A stretch of DNA of 64,000 nucleotides from Streptomyces sp. V2I9 (GTDB lineage Bacteria > Actinomycetota > Actinomycetes > Streptomycetales > Streptomycetaceae). Positions 46,019 through 55,422 of the stretch are shown here, in pieces. Every line of letters begins with the position of its first letter. Position 1 is the stretch's first letter. The DNA is taken from positions 2,514,501 through 2,578,500 of the forward strand of contig NZ_JAUSZJ010000002.1 in the NCBI RefSeq assembly GCF_030817475.1, written 5' to 3'. The translations under genes and the position numbers were made by a program. The notes below the pieces were generated by a model. That model saw only the letters and a program-made list of their open reading frames with translations. It was not told the DNA's origin and searched no databases.

Positions 46019-49000
46019 CTACGAGCCCAGGATCGTCGTCAGGAACTCGCCCGTCCACGCCAGCAGTTCCCGGCCGATGACCGGCTTGCCGCCGATCCTG
46101 CCCGCCGTCGGGCGCGGGACCAGGATCTGGTGGGCGGCCGGTTTGATGACGGCCTTGGGGTGCAGGCGCTTCAGGCGCAGTTCCTGGGATTCGCGCAACT
46201 CCACCGGGGCGAAACGGATGTTGGAGCCCTGGAGGACGATCTCGCCGACGCCGCAGGAGCGGGCCAGCATGCGCAGGCCGGCGACCAGGAGGAGGTTCTC
46301 GACCGGTTCGGGCAGGGGGCCGTAGCGGTCGGTCAGCTCCTCGCGGACCGCGCGGATGTCGTCCTCCGAGGAGGCCGAGGCGATCGCCCGGTACGCCTGG
46401 AGGCGCAGCCGCTCGCCGGGGGCGTAGTCGTGCGGGACGTGCGCGTCGACCGGGAGCTCGATCTTGACCTCCAGCGGTGGCTCCTCCTCGACGCCGCCCT
46501 CCATCTGGGCCCGGTAGTCCGCGACCGCCTCGCCCACCATGCGGACGTACAGGTCGAAGCCCACGCCCGCGATGTGGCCGGACTGCTCGCCGCCGAGGAG
46601 GTTGCCCGCCCCGCGGATCTCCAGGTCCTTCATCGCCACGTACATGCCCGCGCCCATCTCCGTGTGCTGGGCGATCGTGGCGAGGCGCTCGTGGGCGGTC
46701 TCGGTGAGCGGCTTCTCCGGGGGGTACAGGAAGTAGGCGTAGCCCCGGTCGCGGCCACGGCCCACCCGGCCGCGCAGCTGGTGCAGCTGGGAGAGGCCGA
46801 AGTTGTCGCCGCGCTCCACGATCAGCGTGTTGGCGTTGGAGATGTCGATGCCCGATTCGACGATCGTCGTCGAGACCAGGACGTCGAACTTCTTCTCCCA
46901 GAAGTCCACCACCACCTGCTCCAGGGCCTGTTCGGACATCTGGCCGTGCGCCGTGGCGATGCGCGCCTCGGGGACGATCTCGCGCAGGCGGGCGGCGGCC
47001 CGGTCGATGGACTCGACCCGGTTGTGGATGTAGAACACCTGGCCCTCGCGCAGCAGTTCACGCCGGATCGCCGCGCCGATCTGCTTCTCCTCGTACGGGC
47101 CGACGAAGGTGAGGACCGGGTGGCGCTCCTCCGGCGGAGTGGTGATCGTGGACATCTCGCGGATGCCGGTGACCGCCATTTCGAGCGTACGGGGGATGGG
47201 GGTCGCGGACATCGTGAGCACGTCCACGTTGGCGCGGAGCTTCTTCAGCTGCTCCTTGTGCTCGACGCCGAACCGCTGCTCCTCGTCCACGATGACCAGA
47301 CCGAGGTCCTTGAACTTCGTCTCGGAGGAGAACAGGCGGTGTGTGCCGATGACCAGGTCGACCGAACCGTCCTTGAGCCCTTCGAGCGTCGCCTTGGACT
47401 CCGACTCGGACTGGAAGCGACTCAACGCACGTACGTTGACCGGGAATTGGGAGTAGCGCTCGGTGAACGTGCCGTAGTGCTGCTGGACCAGGAGCGTGGT
47501 GGGCACGAGGACCGCCACCTGCTTGCCGTCCTGCACCGCCTTGAACGCCGCCCGGACCGCGATCTCCGTCTTGCCGTAGCCGACGTCGCCGCAGATCAGC
47601 CGGTCCATCGGGACCGTCTTCTCCATGTCCTCCTTGACCTCGGCGATCGTGGAGAGCTGGTCGGGCGTCTCCGCGTACGGGAAGGCGTCCTCCAGCTCCC
47701 GCTGCCACGGGGTGTCCGCACCGAAGGCGTGGCCGGGGGCCGCCATCCGGGCGGAGTAGAGCTTGATCAGGTCGGCGGCGATCTCCTTGACCGCCTTCTT
47801 CGCCCGCTGCTTCGTCTTCGTCCAGTCCGCGCCGCCGAGCCGGTGCAGCGTCGGGGCCTCGCCACCGACGTACTTGGTGACCTGCTCCAACTGGTCGGTC
47901 GGGATGTACAGGCGGTCGCCGGGCTGGCCGCGCTTGGCCGGGGCGTACTCGACCAGCAGGTACTCACGGGTCGCGCCCTGGACCGTGCGCTGCACCATCT
48001 CCACGTACCGGCCGACACCGTGCTGCTCGTGGACGATGTAGTCGCCGACCTCCAGCGTCAGCGGGTCGATCGTCTTGCGGCGGCGGGCCGGCATCCGGCC
48101 GAGGTCCTTGGTGGCGGTGCGCTGGCCGGTCAGGTCGGTCTCGGTGAGCACGGCGAGCTTCAGCGCCGGGTCCACGAAGCCCTGGTCGATGGCACCGCAG
48201 GAGACGTGGACCAGCGACGGGGTGATCTCGGCCAGGTCCGCGTCGAGCCGGGCCGCGATGCCCTCGCCGCTCAGCACCTCGACCGTACGGGAGGCGAGTC
48301 CCTGGCCCTCCGTGACATACACCGTGCGCCAGCCGTCGGCCAGCCAGCCCTTGGTGTCGGCGAGCGCGCGGGCGGTGTCGCCCCGGTACGCCTCGGGGGC
48401 GCGCATCGAGAGCTGGAGGGTGTCGTCGTCGTGGTCGGCGGCGTCGGCCGCGAACGGGGAGACCGTCCACCACATCATCCCCAGCTCACGGGCCCGGTCC
48501 CGGACGTCCGCGATGCCCCACAGCGAGGCCGCGCCGACATCGATCGGGGCCTCGCCGCCGCCCGCGCTCGCCGCCCACGACGCCTGGAGGAACTCCTGGC
48601 TCGTGGCGACCAGGTCCGCCGCCCGCGTCCGCACCCGCTCCGGGTCGCAGACGACCGCCATCGCACCCTTCGGCAGGACGTCGAGCAGCAGCTCCATCTC
48701 GTCGACGAGGACCGGGGCCAGGGACTCCATGCCCTCGACCGCGATGCCCTCCGCGATCTTGCCGAGCAGCTCGCCCAGCTCCGGGTGTGCCTCGGCGAGG
48801 GCCGCGGCCCGCTCCCGCACCTGGTCGGTCAGCAGCAGCTCACGGCAGGGCGGCGCCCACAGTCCGTGCGCGGCGACCTCCAGGGACCGCTGGTCGGCGA
48901 TCTTGAAGTAGCGGATCTCCTCGACCTCGTCGCCCCAGAACTCCACCCGGAGGGGGTGCTCCTCGGTCGGCGGGAAGACGTCCAGGATGCCGCCGCGTAC

Positions 49001-49552
49001 GGCGAACTCGCCGCGCTTCTCGACCAGTTCCACCCGCGAGTAGGCGGCGGCCGCCAGCGCGTCCACCACCTCGCCCAGGTCCGCGCCCTGGCCGCCCGCA
49101 AGACTCACCGGCTCCAACTCGCCGAGCCCCTTGACCTGCGGCTGGAGCACGGAGCGGATCGGCGCGACGACGACCGAGACCGGGCCGGTCTCCGGGTCGT
49201 CCTCGCGCGGGTGGGCCAGGCGCCGCAGCACGGCGAGGCGGCGGCCCACGGTGTCCGAGCGCGGTGAGAGCCGTTCGTGCGGCAGGGTCTCCCAGGAGGG
49301 GTACTCCGCGACCGTGTCCGGCGGCAGCAGGGTGCGCAGGGCGGCGGCCAGGTCCTCGGCCTCCCGCCCTGTCGCGGTGACGGCCAGCACGGTGCGGCCG
49401 GTCTGCCGGGCCAGCGCGGCCACGGCGAACGGCCGCGCGCCGGGCGGGCCCACCAGGTCGACATGGGCCCGGTGCCCGTCCCCGGCGGCCTTCACCGCCT
49501 CGGCGAGCGCCGGGTCCGTAACGACGACATCCAGCAGACCGTGCAGACTCAT
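46019..49552 (-). CDS. mfd: Transcription-repair coupling factor Mfd
   Basis: The product is 1177 aa. The UvrB-like N-terminal modules (1-480) include DVFPPTEEHPLRVEFWGDEVE. The RNA polymerase-interacting domain follows (GDYIVHEQHGVGRYVEMVQR). The SF2 translocase has Walker A ICGDVGYGKTEIA, DEEQ box VIVDEEQRFG, and motif VI QLRGRVGRGRDRGYAYF. The C-terminal TRCF domain inhibits the UvrA site. It displaces stalled RNA polymerase and recruits UvrAB. The ATG (MSLHGLLDVVV) has GGACGGAAA upstream; the long upstream open frame is not similar to Mfd. Confidence 0.97.
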   Translation of the reverse strand: MSLHGLLDVVVTDPALAEAVKAAGDGHRAHVDLVGPPGARPFAVAALARQTGRTVLAVTATGREAEDLAAALRTLLPPDTVAEYPSWETLPHERLSPRSDTVGRRLAVLRRLAHPREDDPETGPVSVVVAPIRSVLQPQVKGLGELEPVSLAGGQGADLGEVVDALAAAAYSRVELVEKRGEFAVRGGILDVFPPTEEHPLRVEFWGDEVEEIRYFKIADQRSLEVAAHGLWAPPCRELLLTDQVRERAAALAEAHPELGELLGKIAEGIAVEGMESLAPVLVDEMELLLDVLPKGAMAVVCDPERVRTRAADLVATSQEFLQASWAASAGGGEAPIDVGAASLWGIADVRDRARELGMMWWTVSPFAADAADHDDDTLQLSMRAPEAYRGDTARALADTKGWLADGWRTVYVTEGQGLASRTVEVLSGEGIAARLDADLAEITPSLVHVSCGAIDQGFVDPALKLAVLTETDLTGQRTATKDLGRMPARRRKTIDPLTLEVGDYIVHEQHGVGRYVEMVQRTVQGATREYLLVEYAPAKRGQPGDRLYIPTDQLEQVTKYVGGEAPTLHRLGGADWTKTKQRAKKAVKEIAADLIKLYSARMAAPGHAFGADTPWQRELEDAFPYAETPDQLSTIAEVKEDMEKTVPMDRLICGDVGYGKTEIAVRAAFKAVQDGKQVAVLVPTTLLVQQHYGTFTERYSQFPVNVRALSRFQSESESKATLEGLKDGSVDLVIGTHRLFSSETKFKDLGLVIVDEEQRFGVEHKEQLKKLRANVDVLTMSATPIPRTLEMAVTGIREMSTITTPPEERHPVLTFVGPYEEKQIGAAIRRELLREGQVFYIHNRVESIDRAAARLREIVPEARIATAHGQMSEQALEQVVVDFWEKKFDVLVSTTIVESGIDISNANTLIVERGDNFGLSQLHQLRGRVGRGRDRGYAYFLYPPEKPLTETAHERLATIAQHTEMGAGMYVAMKDLEIRGAGNLLGGEQSGHIAGVGFDLYVRMVGEAVADYRAQMEGGVEEEPPLEVKIELPVDAHVPHDYAPGERLRLQAYRAIASASSEDDIRAVREELTDRYGPLPEPVENLLLVAGLRMLARSCGVGEIVLQGSNIRFAPVELRESQELRLKRLHPKAVIKPAAHQILVPRPTAGRIGGKPVIGRELLAWTGEFLTTILGS

Positions 49553-49801
49553 GAAGTTTCCGTCCGGGTGATCAAGGGGTACCGGCAGCAGGCTGCTGCC
49601 GGCGGGCGAGCAACGCGAAGGGCCCGACACGTGAGACGGGCCGGGGTGAATTCCAGGGTACGGCCAGGGGCTGACAGCCGCGCCCGCAACGGGTGGGCCG
49701 GGGCCGCCGACGGCCTCGCCCCGCCCGAAGCGCCGGGGCCGCCACCCGCGGCACGCCCTGGGGGGCGCCACCCGGGCCGCGCCCGGGTCGCCGCTCGCGC
49801 C

Positions 49802-49922
49802 GTGCCTGCGGCATGCCTGCCTCGCGCCTGTGCCGCGCCCACATCGTGCCTGCCTCGCGCCCGTGCCGTGCCTGCGGCATGCCTGCCTCGCGCCCGTGCC
49901 GTGCCTGCTTCGCGCCCCTGCC
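49802..49922. repeat. 33-base tandem repeat array upstream of mfd
   Basis: Units at 49802-49834, 49835-49867 and 49868-49900 share a GTGCCTGCCTCGCGCC core; the first and third differ at one base, and a partial fourth unit follows to 49922. The period equals 11 codons, but neither strand gives a recognisable protein. The 725-base gap 49553-50277 otherwise holds an imperfect hairpin (GGGACCCTC/GAGGGACCC near 50035-50055) and a weak promoter (CTCACA 50040-50045, TAGTCT 50063-50068) for the next gene. Confidence 0.75.
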
Positions 49923-50277
49923 GTGCGCGCTTCGGCGGACAGGACCGTCCGCGGCGCGCCGCCCGTCGTGCCGGGACGGCCGCTCACCGGCCGTCGCGCA
50001 CCATTCATCTCCGCACCGCACACAGTTGTGTCGGGGACCCTCACAAGAGGGACCCCAGCGTCTAGTCTTTGCCCGACCGTTACATGGCCCCGCGCGCGTG
50101 CGGGACCGCGCGCACGCGTACGGGTGCGCGGTCCGGCGCGTCGCACCAGGCGGTACCGGACACGGTCAACGGCACGGGCGGAACGGGCAGAGGCCGGGGC
50201 GAGCGGCGCGGGGCGATCCCCCTCGGTGCACAGCTCCACGGCACCAGGCATCGGGGGCGTACGTGGACGAGAACGGG

Positions 50278-51267
50278 ATGTCTGTCTTCGGGGTCCCGGA
50301 GGCCGAGGAAGAGATCTACCGGCACTTCCTGCGCAACCCCGGCACACGCGCCGACTCCCTCCCCCTCCTGCTGCTCTCCCGGCCACGGGAGACCGGCGCC
50401 CGGATCGCCCGGCTCCAGGAACTGGGACTGCTGCACGCCGAGGACGCGGAGCGGCGGATCTTCCCGGCCGACCCCGAGGTGGCCATCAGCCGGCTGGTGG
50501 ACATCCGGCTCCACGCGCTCCAGCAGGAGGTCCAGCGTGTCACCGGATCGCGGCACGTCATTGATGGTCTACGCGCGGAGCAGGGGGCCCGTACGCCCCC
50601 TCCGCAGGGCATCGAGCAACTGGAAGGGCTCGCCCAGGTCCACCACCGGATCGACGACCTCGCGTTCTTCGCACGGGACGAGATCCTCTCCGTGGAGCCG
50701 TACACCCGGCTGTCGGCGGAGAACATCGCCCGCTCCCGCCCGCTGGACCTCCGCTGTCTGCGGCGCGGGGTCCGGATCCGCAACGTCGTCTCCAGCGCGG
50801 CGCTCCAAGACCCGCCGACCGCCGCCTATCTCCGGGAGCTGGCCGAGCACGGGGCGGCGATCCGGGTGACGGCGGACACCACGGAGCGGCTCCTCGTCTA
50901 CGACCGCCGGGCCGCGCTCGTCCCGCTGGACCCGCGCGACACCTCGCGGGGGGCGCTCCTCGCCCACCGCAGCGGCCTGGTGTCCAACGTCATCTCCCTG
51001 TTCGAACACATCTGGGATCAGGCGGACGACCTGGCCCGCGCGGGCGGCTCCGTGGGACAGGGGGACACTGCGGCCTCCCGCCCCTCCGGGATCGTACGGC
51101 GGGTGCTCGTGTCGATGTGCACGGTGGGCAAGGACGAGGCGGGCGCGCGGGAGTTGGGGGTGTCGGTGCGGACCTACCGGCGGCATGTCGCCGACCTGAT
51201 GCAGACACTCGGTGCGGCAAGCCGGGCGCAGGCCGCGCTCCTGGCCCGCGAACGCGGCTGGATCTGA
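50278..51267 (+). CDS. TrmB/LuxR-type transcriptional regulator
   Basis: The product is 329 aa. The N-terminal 75 residues look like a TrmB-type winged helix (EEEIYRHFLRNPG...ARIARLQELGLLHAEDAER). A central region of about 160 residues with VRIRNVVSS and HGAAIRVTADTTERLLVYD resembles the PLD-like sensor part of related regulators. The last 65 residues form a LuxR-type HTH (GKDEAGARELGVSVRTYRRHVADLMQTLGA). ATG 50278 has GGACGAG upstream; GTG 50263 is an alternative adding 5 residues. Targets unknown. Confidence 0.8.
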   Translation: MSVFGVPEAEEEIYRHFLRNPGTRADSLPLLLLSRPRETGARIARLQELGLLHAEDAERRIFPADPEVAISRLVDIRLHALQQEVQRVTGSRHVIDGLRAEQGARTPPPQGIEQLEGLAQVHHRIDDLAFFARDEILSVEPYTRLSAENIARSRPLDLRCLRRGVRIRNVVSSAALQDPPTAAYLRELAEHGAAIRVTADTTERLLVYDRRAALVPLDPRDTSRGALLAHRSGLVSNVISLFEHIWDQADDLARAGGSVGQGDTAASRPSGIVRRVLVSMCTVGKDEAGARELGVSVRTYRRHVADLMQTLGAASRAQAALLARERGWI

Positions 51268-51355
51268 GGGCCGGGGGCCGGTCCCGGCGCGCACGACGAG
51301 GCCGGAGCAGAACCATGGCGGGGCGGGGAACAGATCGGCTCCGGGAACAGGTCGG

Positions 51356-51385
51356 CTCCGGGACGTTTGGAGGAACGTCCCGGAG
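51356..51385. terminator. Perfect 12-base-pair hairpin after the regulator
   Basis: CTCCGGGACGTT (51356-51367) and AACGTCCCGGAG (51374-51385) flank a 6-base loop, about 90 bases past the regulator stop. Confidence 0.75.
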
Positions 51386-51410
51386 CCTGCCGTCATCCTA
51401 CGGGGCCACC

Positions 51411-51546
51411 CTCCCGGCAGGGGGCACCCCCGCCAGGAGGGCGCCCCTGCCGGGAGAGCGTGCCCCGCCAGGGGGTGCGCCCCCGCCGGGAGGTGTCCCC
51501 TGGCGGGAGGGCGCCCCCTGGCGGGAGGGCGCCCCCTGGCGGGAGG
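51411..51546. repeat. GC-rich repeat block: inverted 13-mers and 18-base tandem repeats
   Basis: CTCCCGGCAGGGG (51411-51423) and CCCCTGCCGGGAG (51444-51456) are exact complements. An 18-base unit (CCCCTGGCGGGAGGGCGC) follows at 51497-51514 and 51515-51532, with a partial third copy to 51546. The block lies between converging genes and just beyond the permease stop. The 290-base gap 51268-51557 holds nothing else apart from the hairpin at 51356-51385. Confidence 0.75.
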
Positions 51547-51557
51547 AACGTGCCGGT

Positions 51558-54143
51558 TCAGCCGTCGGTCGCAATGGCGTTCAGGACGTTCATCCGGCCC
51601 GCCCGGAAGGCAGGGACGAGCGCGGCGAACAGCCCGACCAGCGCCGAGCAGGCGAAGACCGTGAGGATCGTCGGCCACGGGATGTCCAGGACCTCCAACC
51701 CCTCCAGGGCCAGGAGCTTCTGGGCGGCGGCGCCCCAGCCCATCCCGAGTCCGAGGCCCAGCAGGGCCCCGAAGAGGGCGATGACCACGGACTCCAGGCG
51801 GATCATGCGGCGCAACTGGCGGCGGGAAAGCCCGATGGCGCGCATCAGGCCGATCTCACGGGTCCGCTCCACCACGGAGAGGGCGAGGGTGTTCACCACA
51901 CCGAGGATCGCCACGACGATCGCCAGGGCGAGCAGGCCGTACACGATGTTCAGCAGCTGGCCGACCTGGTCCTTGAGCGTCTCCTTGAAATCGGCCTGGT
52001 TCTGCACCGTGTAGACCGGGTACTCCGCGAGGGCGGTCTTGAGGCCCGCGTACGCCTCCTTCTCCTTGCCCTCCTCGGCCTTGGCGAACATGGCCACGTT
52101 CTGCGGCATCCGGTCGGCCGGGACGTAGGAGGCCGCCGTGGTGAGGTTGGCGTACATCGCACCGCGGTCGATATTGGTGTCGTCGGAGGTGACGGCGGCG
52201 ACGGTGAGCTTCGCGGTCCTGCCCCCCTTGAAGGCGACGGTCATCGTGTCACCGACCTCGACCCCGTGCTTCTTCGCGTAGTCTTCGCCGACCGACATGG
52301 CGTTCTTCCCGTACGCCTTCGCCAGATCGCCGGAGAGCACCGTGCGTCGGACGTCCTGCTGGTACGTCGGGTCCGCGGCGACGATCCCGTCGTCCTCGGT
52401 CTTCCCGCTCGGGGCGGTGATCTTCGCCTGGAAGTAGGCGTAGTCCGTCACGTGCTCCAGGCCGGGCACGGCGCGCACGGCGTCGGCGGCCTGCGGCACG
52501 ATCGGGCGGCCGGTGCCGCCGTCCTGGACGATGAAGTCCGCGCCGACCGACTTGTCGAGCTCCTCCGTGGCCGAGGCCACCATGGAGGACCCGACCACCG
52601 AGAGGCAGGCGACCAGCGCGAGCCCGATCATCAGGGCGGCTCCGGTCGCTCCCGTACGACGGGGGTTGCGCAAGGCGTTGCGCTCGGCCAGCCGGCCGAC
52701 CGGGCCGAAGAGACGCAGGACGACAACGCTCAGGGCGCGCACCACGACACCGGCCAGAAGCGGACCGATCACGATGAAGCCGATCAGGGTCAGCAGCACG
52801 CCGACGGCGAGGTACATCGAGCCTTCGGTGGCCTTGTCCGCCCGGGTGGTCACCCACAGGGCGGCGCCGCCGACGGCCGTCAGGAGCAGGCCGACCACCG
52901 CCCTGACCCGGCCGGACCGGCCGTCCGCGGGCGTCCCGGCATCGCGCAGCGCGGCCATCGGGGAGACCTTGCCGGCCCGCCGCGCCGGTATGTACGCGGC
53001 GAGGACGGTGACGACGACACCGAGCAGGAGTCCGAGCACCGGGGTCGTCCAGGCGACGGTGAGGTCCCTGGTGGACAGCTCCATGCCCACGGCGCCCATC
53101 AGCTTCATCAGCCCGACGGCGAGCCCGACGCCGGCGGCGACACCGAGGACGGAGCCGACGATGCCGAGGAGGACCGCCTCCACCAGCACGGAACGGTTGA
53201 CCTGCTTGCGGCTGGAGCCGATGGCCCGCATCAGGCCGATCTCGCGGGTCCGCTGGGCGACCAGCATCGAGAAGGTGTTGACGATGAGGAAGATGCCGAC
53301 GAGGAAGGCGATCCCGGCGAAGCCGAGCATCGCGTACTTCATGACGTCCAGGAAGGCGCCCATGGAGTCCTTGTTGGCGGCGGCCGCCTCCTCCTGGGTC
53401 TGGAGCTTGTACGCGGCGGAGCCGTCGAGGGCGGCGGCCACGTTCTTCTTGAGCTGGGTGTCGCTGACACCGCTCTCGGCGGTCACCAGGATCTGGGTGA
53501 AGACGCCAGGCGCGCCCAGCAGGTGCTTCTGCGCGGTGGCGGTGTCGAGGTAGACGACGGCCGCGCCCGGGTTGGTGACGGTGAAGGCCGCGATGCCGCT
53601 GATCTTCGCCTTGAGGTCACCGGTGGCGGCGATGGTGCGCAGCTCGTCGCCGAGCTCCAGCTTGTGCTTCTTCGCCGTGTCGGCGTCGACCATCACCTCG
53701 GTGGGGCCTCGCGGTGCGTGGCCGGAGGTGATCTCCATCGAGCGCAGGTCGTTCCTGGTCCAGTTGCTCGCGATGGTGGGGGCGCCGGTCTGGGAGCCCA
53801 TGTTCTTGTTGTCGGCGTCGACCACGGTGACCGCGAGGGAGAACGCGGCGCCCTCGGCCCGCTCCACCCCCTCGACCTTCTCGACCTGCCGGACCAGGGA
53901 GGCGGGCAGCGAGGCCGGTTTGCCGTTGTCCGGCTGCTCATCGGCCTCCTCGGCCTCCTTCGGGCTGACGGTGACGTCGGGCGAGGAGATGGCGAAGAGC
54001 TTGTCGAAGGTGGTGTTCATCGTGTCGGTGAACACCAGGGTCCCGCAGACGAACGCGACGGAGAGCAGCACCGCCACGGCGGAGAGGGCCATGCGGCCCT
54101 TGTGCGCGAGGAAGTTGCGCACCGAGGTCTTCCATACGGTCAT
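51558..54143 (-). CDS. MacB/FtsX-type ABC transporter permease (paralogue of 17715-20249)
   Basis: The product is 861 aa with the same layout as the other permease: one N-terminal helix (MALSAVAVLLSVAFVCGTLVF), an extracytoplasmic domain, a FtsX core (RTREIGLMRAIGSSRKQVNR), a central helix group, a second extracytoplasmic domain and a second FtsX core (RTREIGLMRAIGLSRRQLRR). Its ATG overlaps the ATPase stop by 4 bases, so the pair is translated together. Substrate unknown. Confidence 0.93.
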   Translation of the reverse strand: MTVWKTSVRNFLAHKGRMALSAVAVLLSVAFVCGTLVFTDTMNTTFDKLFAISSPDVTVSPKEAEEADEQPDNGKPASLPASLVRQVEKVEGVERAEGAAFSLAVTVVDADNKNMGSQTGAPTIASNWTRNDLRSMEITSGHAPRGPTEVMVDADTAKKHKLELGDELRTIAATGDLKAKISGIAAFTVTNPGAAVVYLDTATAQKHLLGAPGVFTQILVTAESGVSDTQLKKNVAAALDGSAAYKLQTQEEAAAANKDSMGAFLDVMKYAMLGFAGIAFLVGIFLIVNTFSMLVAQRTREIGLMRAIGSSRKQVNRSVLVEAVLLGIVGSVLGVAAGVGLAVGLMKLMGAVGMELSTRDLTVAWTTPVLGLLLGVVVTVLAAYIPARRAGKVSPMAALRDAGTPADGRSGRVRAVVGLLLTAVGGAALWVTTRADKATEGSMYLAVGVLLTLIGFIVIGPLLAGVVVRALSVVVLRLFGPVGRLAERNALRNPRRTGATGAALMIGLALVACLSVVGSSMVASATEELDKSVGADFIVQDGGTGRPIVPQAADAVRAVPGLEHVTDYAYFQAKITAPSGKTEDDGIVAADPTYQQDVRRTVLSGDLAKAYGKNAMSVGEDYAKKHGVEVGDTMTVAFKGGRTAKLTVAAVTSDDTNIDRGAMYANLTTAASYVPADRMPQNVAMFAKAEEGKEKEAYAGLKTALAEYPVYTVQNQADFKETLKDQVGQLLNIVYGLLALAIVVAILGVVNTLALSVVERTREIGLMRAIGLSRRQLRRMIRLESVVIALFGALLGLGLGMGWGAAAQKLLALEGLEVLDIPWPTILTVFACSALVGLFAALVPAFRAGRMNVLNAIATDG

Positions 54144-54928
54144 GACGTCCGCCCACGCGCGTCGAAGTGCTTCATGCGGTCGAGGACCTGGTCGGCGGTC
54201 GGGTTGTACATCTCGTCGACGATGGAGCCGTCGGCGAGATACAGCACCCGGTCCGCGTACGAGGCGGCGACGGGGTCGTGGGTGACCATGACGATGGTCT
54301 GGCCCAGCTCGTCGACCGACGTGCGGAGGAAGGAGAGGACTTCGGCCCCGGCGCGGGAGTCCAGGTTCCCGGTGGGCTCGTCACCGAAGATGATCTCCGG
54401 CCGGGCGGCGAGCGCTCTGGCGACGGCGACACGCTGCTGCTGGCCGCCGGAGAGCTGGGTGGGGCGGTGCTTGAGGCGATCGGCGAGCCCGACCGTCTCC
54501 ACGACCTGCTGGAGCCAGGCGGCGTCGGGCTTGCGGCCGGCGATGTCCATCGGCAGCGTGATGTTCTCGATCGCGTTGAGCGTCGGGAGCAGGTTGAACG
54601 CCTGGAAGATGAACCCGATCCGGTCACGCCGGAGTTGGGTGAGCTTCTTGTCCTTCAGCTGGGTGATCTCGGTCTCGTCGAGGAAGATCTCGCCCGACGT
54701 CACCGTGTCCAGTCCGGCCAGGCAGTGCATCAGGGTCGACTTGCCGGAGCCGGACGGCCCCATGATCGCGGTGAACTGCCCGCGGGCGATGTCCACATCG
54801 ACATGGTCGAGCGCGACGACGCGGGTCTCGCCGGTGCCGTACGCCTTGACGACCTGCCGCGCTCGTGCCGCAACGGCCGTACGCCCTCCAGTGCCCCCGT
54901 GCCTGGGAATGGTCACAGCCGTTGTCAC
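54140..54928 (-). CDS. ABC transporter ATPase (paralogue of 16821-17591)
   Basis: The product is 262 aa. Walker A GPSGSGKST, signature LSGGQQQRVAVARAL, Walker B IIFGDEPTGNLDSRAG and H-loop MVTHDP are intact. About three quarters of the residues match the first ATPase, including the C-terminal tail VLDRMKHFDARGRTS. The GTG at 54928 has GGAG 7 bases upstream. Confidence 0.95.
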   Translation of the reverse strand: MTTAVTIPRHGGTGGRTAVAARARQVVKAYGTGETRVVALDHVDVDIARGQFTAIMGPSGSGKSTLMHCLAGLDTVTSGEIFLDETEITQLKDKKLTQLRRDRIGFIFQAFNLLPTLNAIENITLPMDIAGRKPDAAWLQQVVETVGLADRLKHRPTQLSGGQQQRVAVARALAARPEIIFGDEPTGNLDSRAGAEVLSFLRTSVDELGQTIVMVTHDPVAASYADRVLYLADGSIVDEMYNPTADQVLDRMKHFDARGRTS

Positions 54929-55026
54929 GGTCTACTCCTATGGTCGGTCGATGACTGACGTCTTCGGGTACGGTCCGATTCTGAGTTCGGGACCGTGCCC
55001 GGCGCGATGGTGCTCAGCGCAGTCTT

Positions 55027-55048
55027 CGGGTGGGGTTTTCCCTACCCG
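55027..55048. promoter_or_regulatory. Palindrome CGGGTGGGG-TTTT-CCCTACCCG shape upstream of the second ABC operon
   Basis: Nine-base arms with one mismatch flank TTTT, about 100 bases before the ATPase start. On the minus strand TTAACC and TACGGC, 17 bases apart, lie just upstream as a possible promoter. Compare GGGG-TAAGT-CCCC before the first ABC operon. The rest of 54929-55422 is GC-rich, and I see no gene. Confidence 0.4.
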
Positions 55049-55422
55049 CCCCCCTGCGGTGAGCCGTAGCGGCGACGTAGGAAAAGGTTAAGGAAGCGCC
55101 CCCCGCCGCCACGTCCTCCGCCGGGAGGAACGGGCCCTGGCCGCCATGAGGGGGCGCCCCCTAGGGGAATCGTCCTTCCGGCGGACACCGGGTCAGGGGC
55201 ACGGTCGGGGAGAGCGCGACGCCGTACGGGACGACCGGCCGAACCGGAGCGGAAGCGTCCGCCGACGTCCCGCCGGGAACCCGCCCCCGGCACGCCCCGG
55301 AGCTGCCGAGACCCCTCCCCCCGCACTCCCGTCACCGCCCGGCCCGCCGCCACCCCCTCCCCTCCCGCCCGCCCGGATGAGACAGTGCGTCCGGGAGATA
55401 GGTGCATAGGGAAGGAAACCCG

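Noticed and set aside
45920..49267. 1115-codon open frame on the plus strand opposite mfd
   Set aside because: It is an antisense shadow created by GC-rich third positions; the mfd frame carries every family motif.
49802..49922. Possible CRISPR array
   Set aside because: The units are directly adjacent with no unique spacers, and no cas genes are present.
49553..50386. Longer N-terminus for Mfd
   Set aside because: The extra frame crosses the tandem repeats, is Arg/Gly/Ala low-complexity and has no Mfd similarity.
51117..55091. 1324-codon open frame on the plus strand over the second ABC operon
   Set aside because: It is antisense to a complete ATPase and permease, has low-complexity His/Arg/Gly composition and no recognisable domain.
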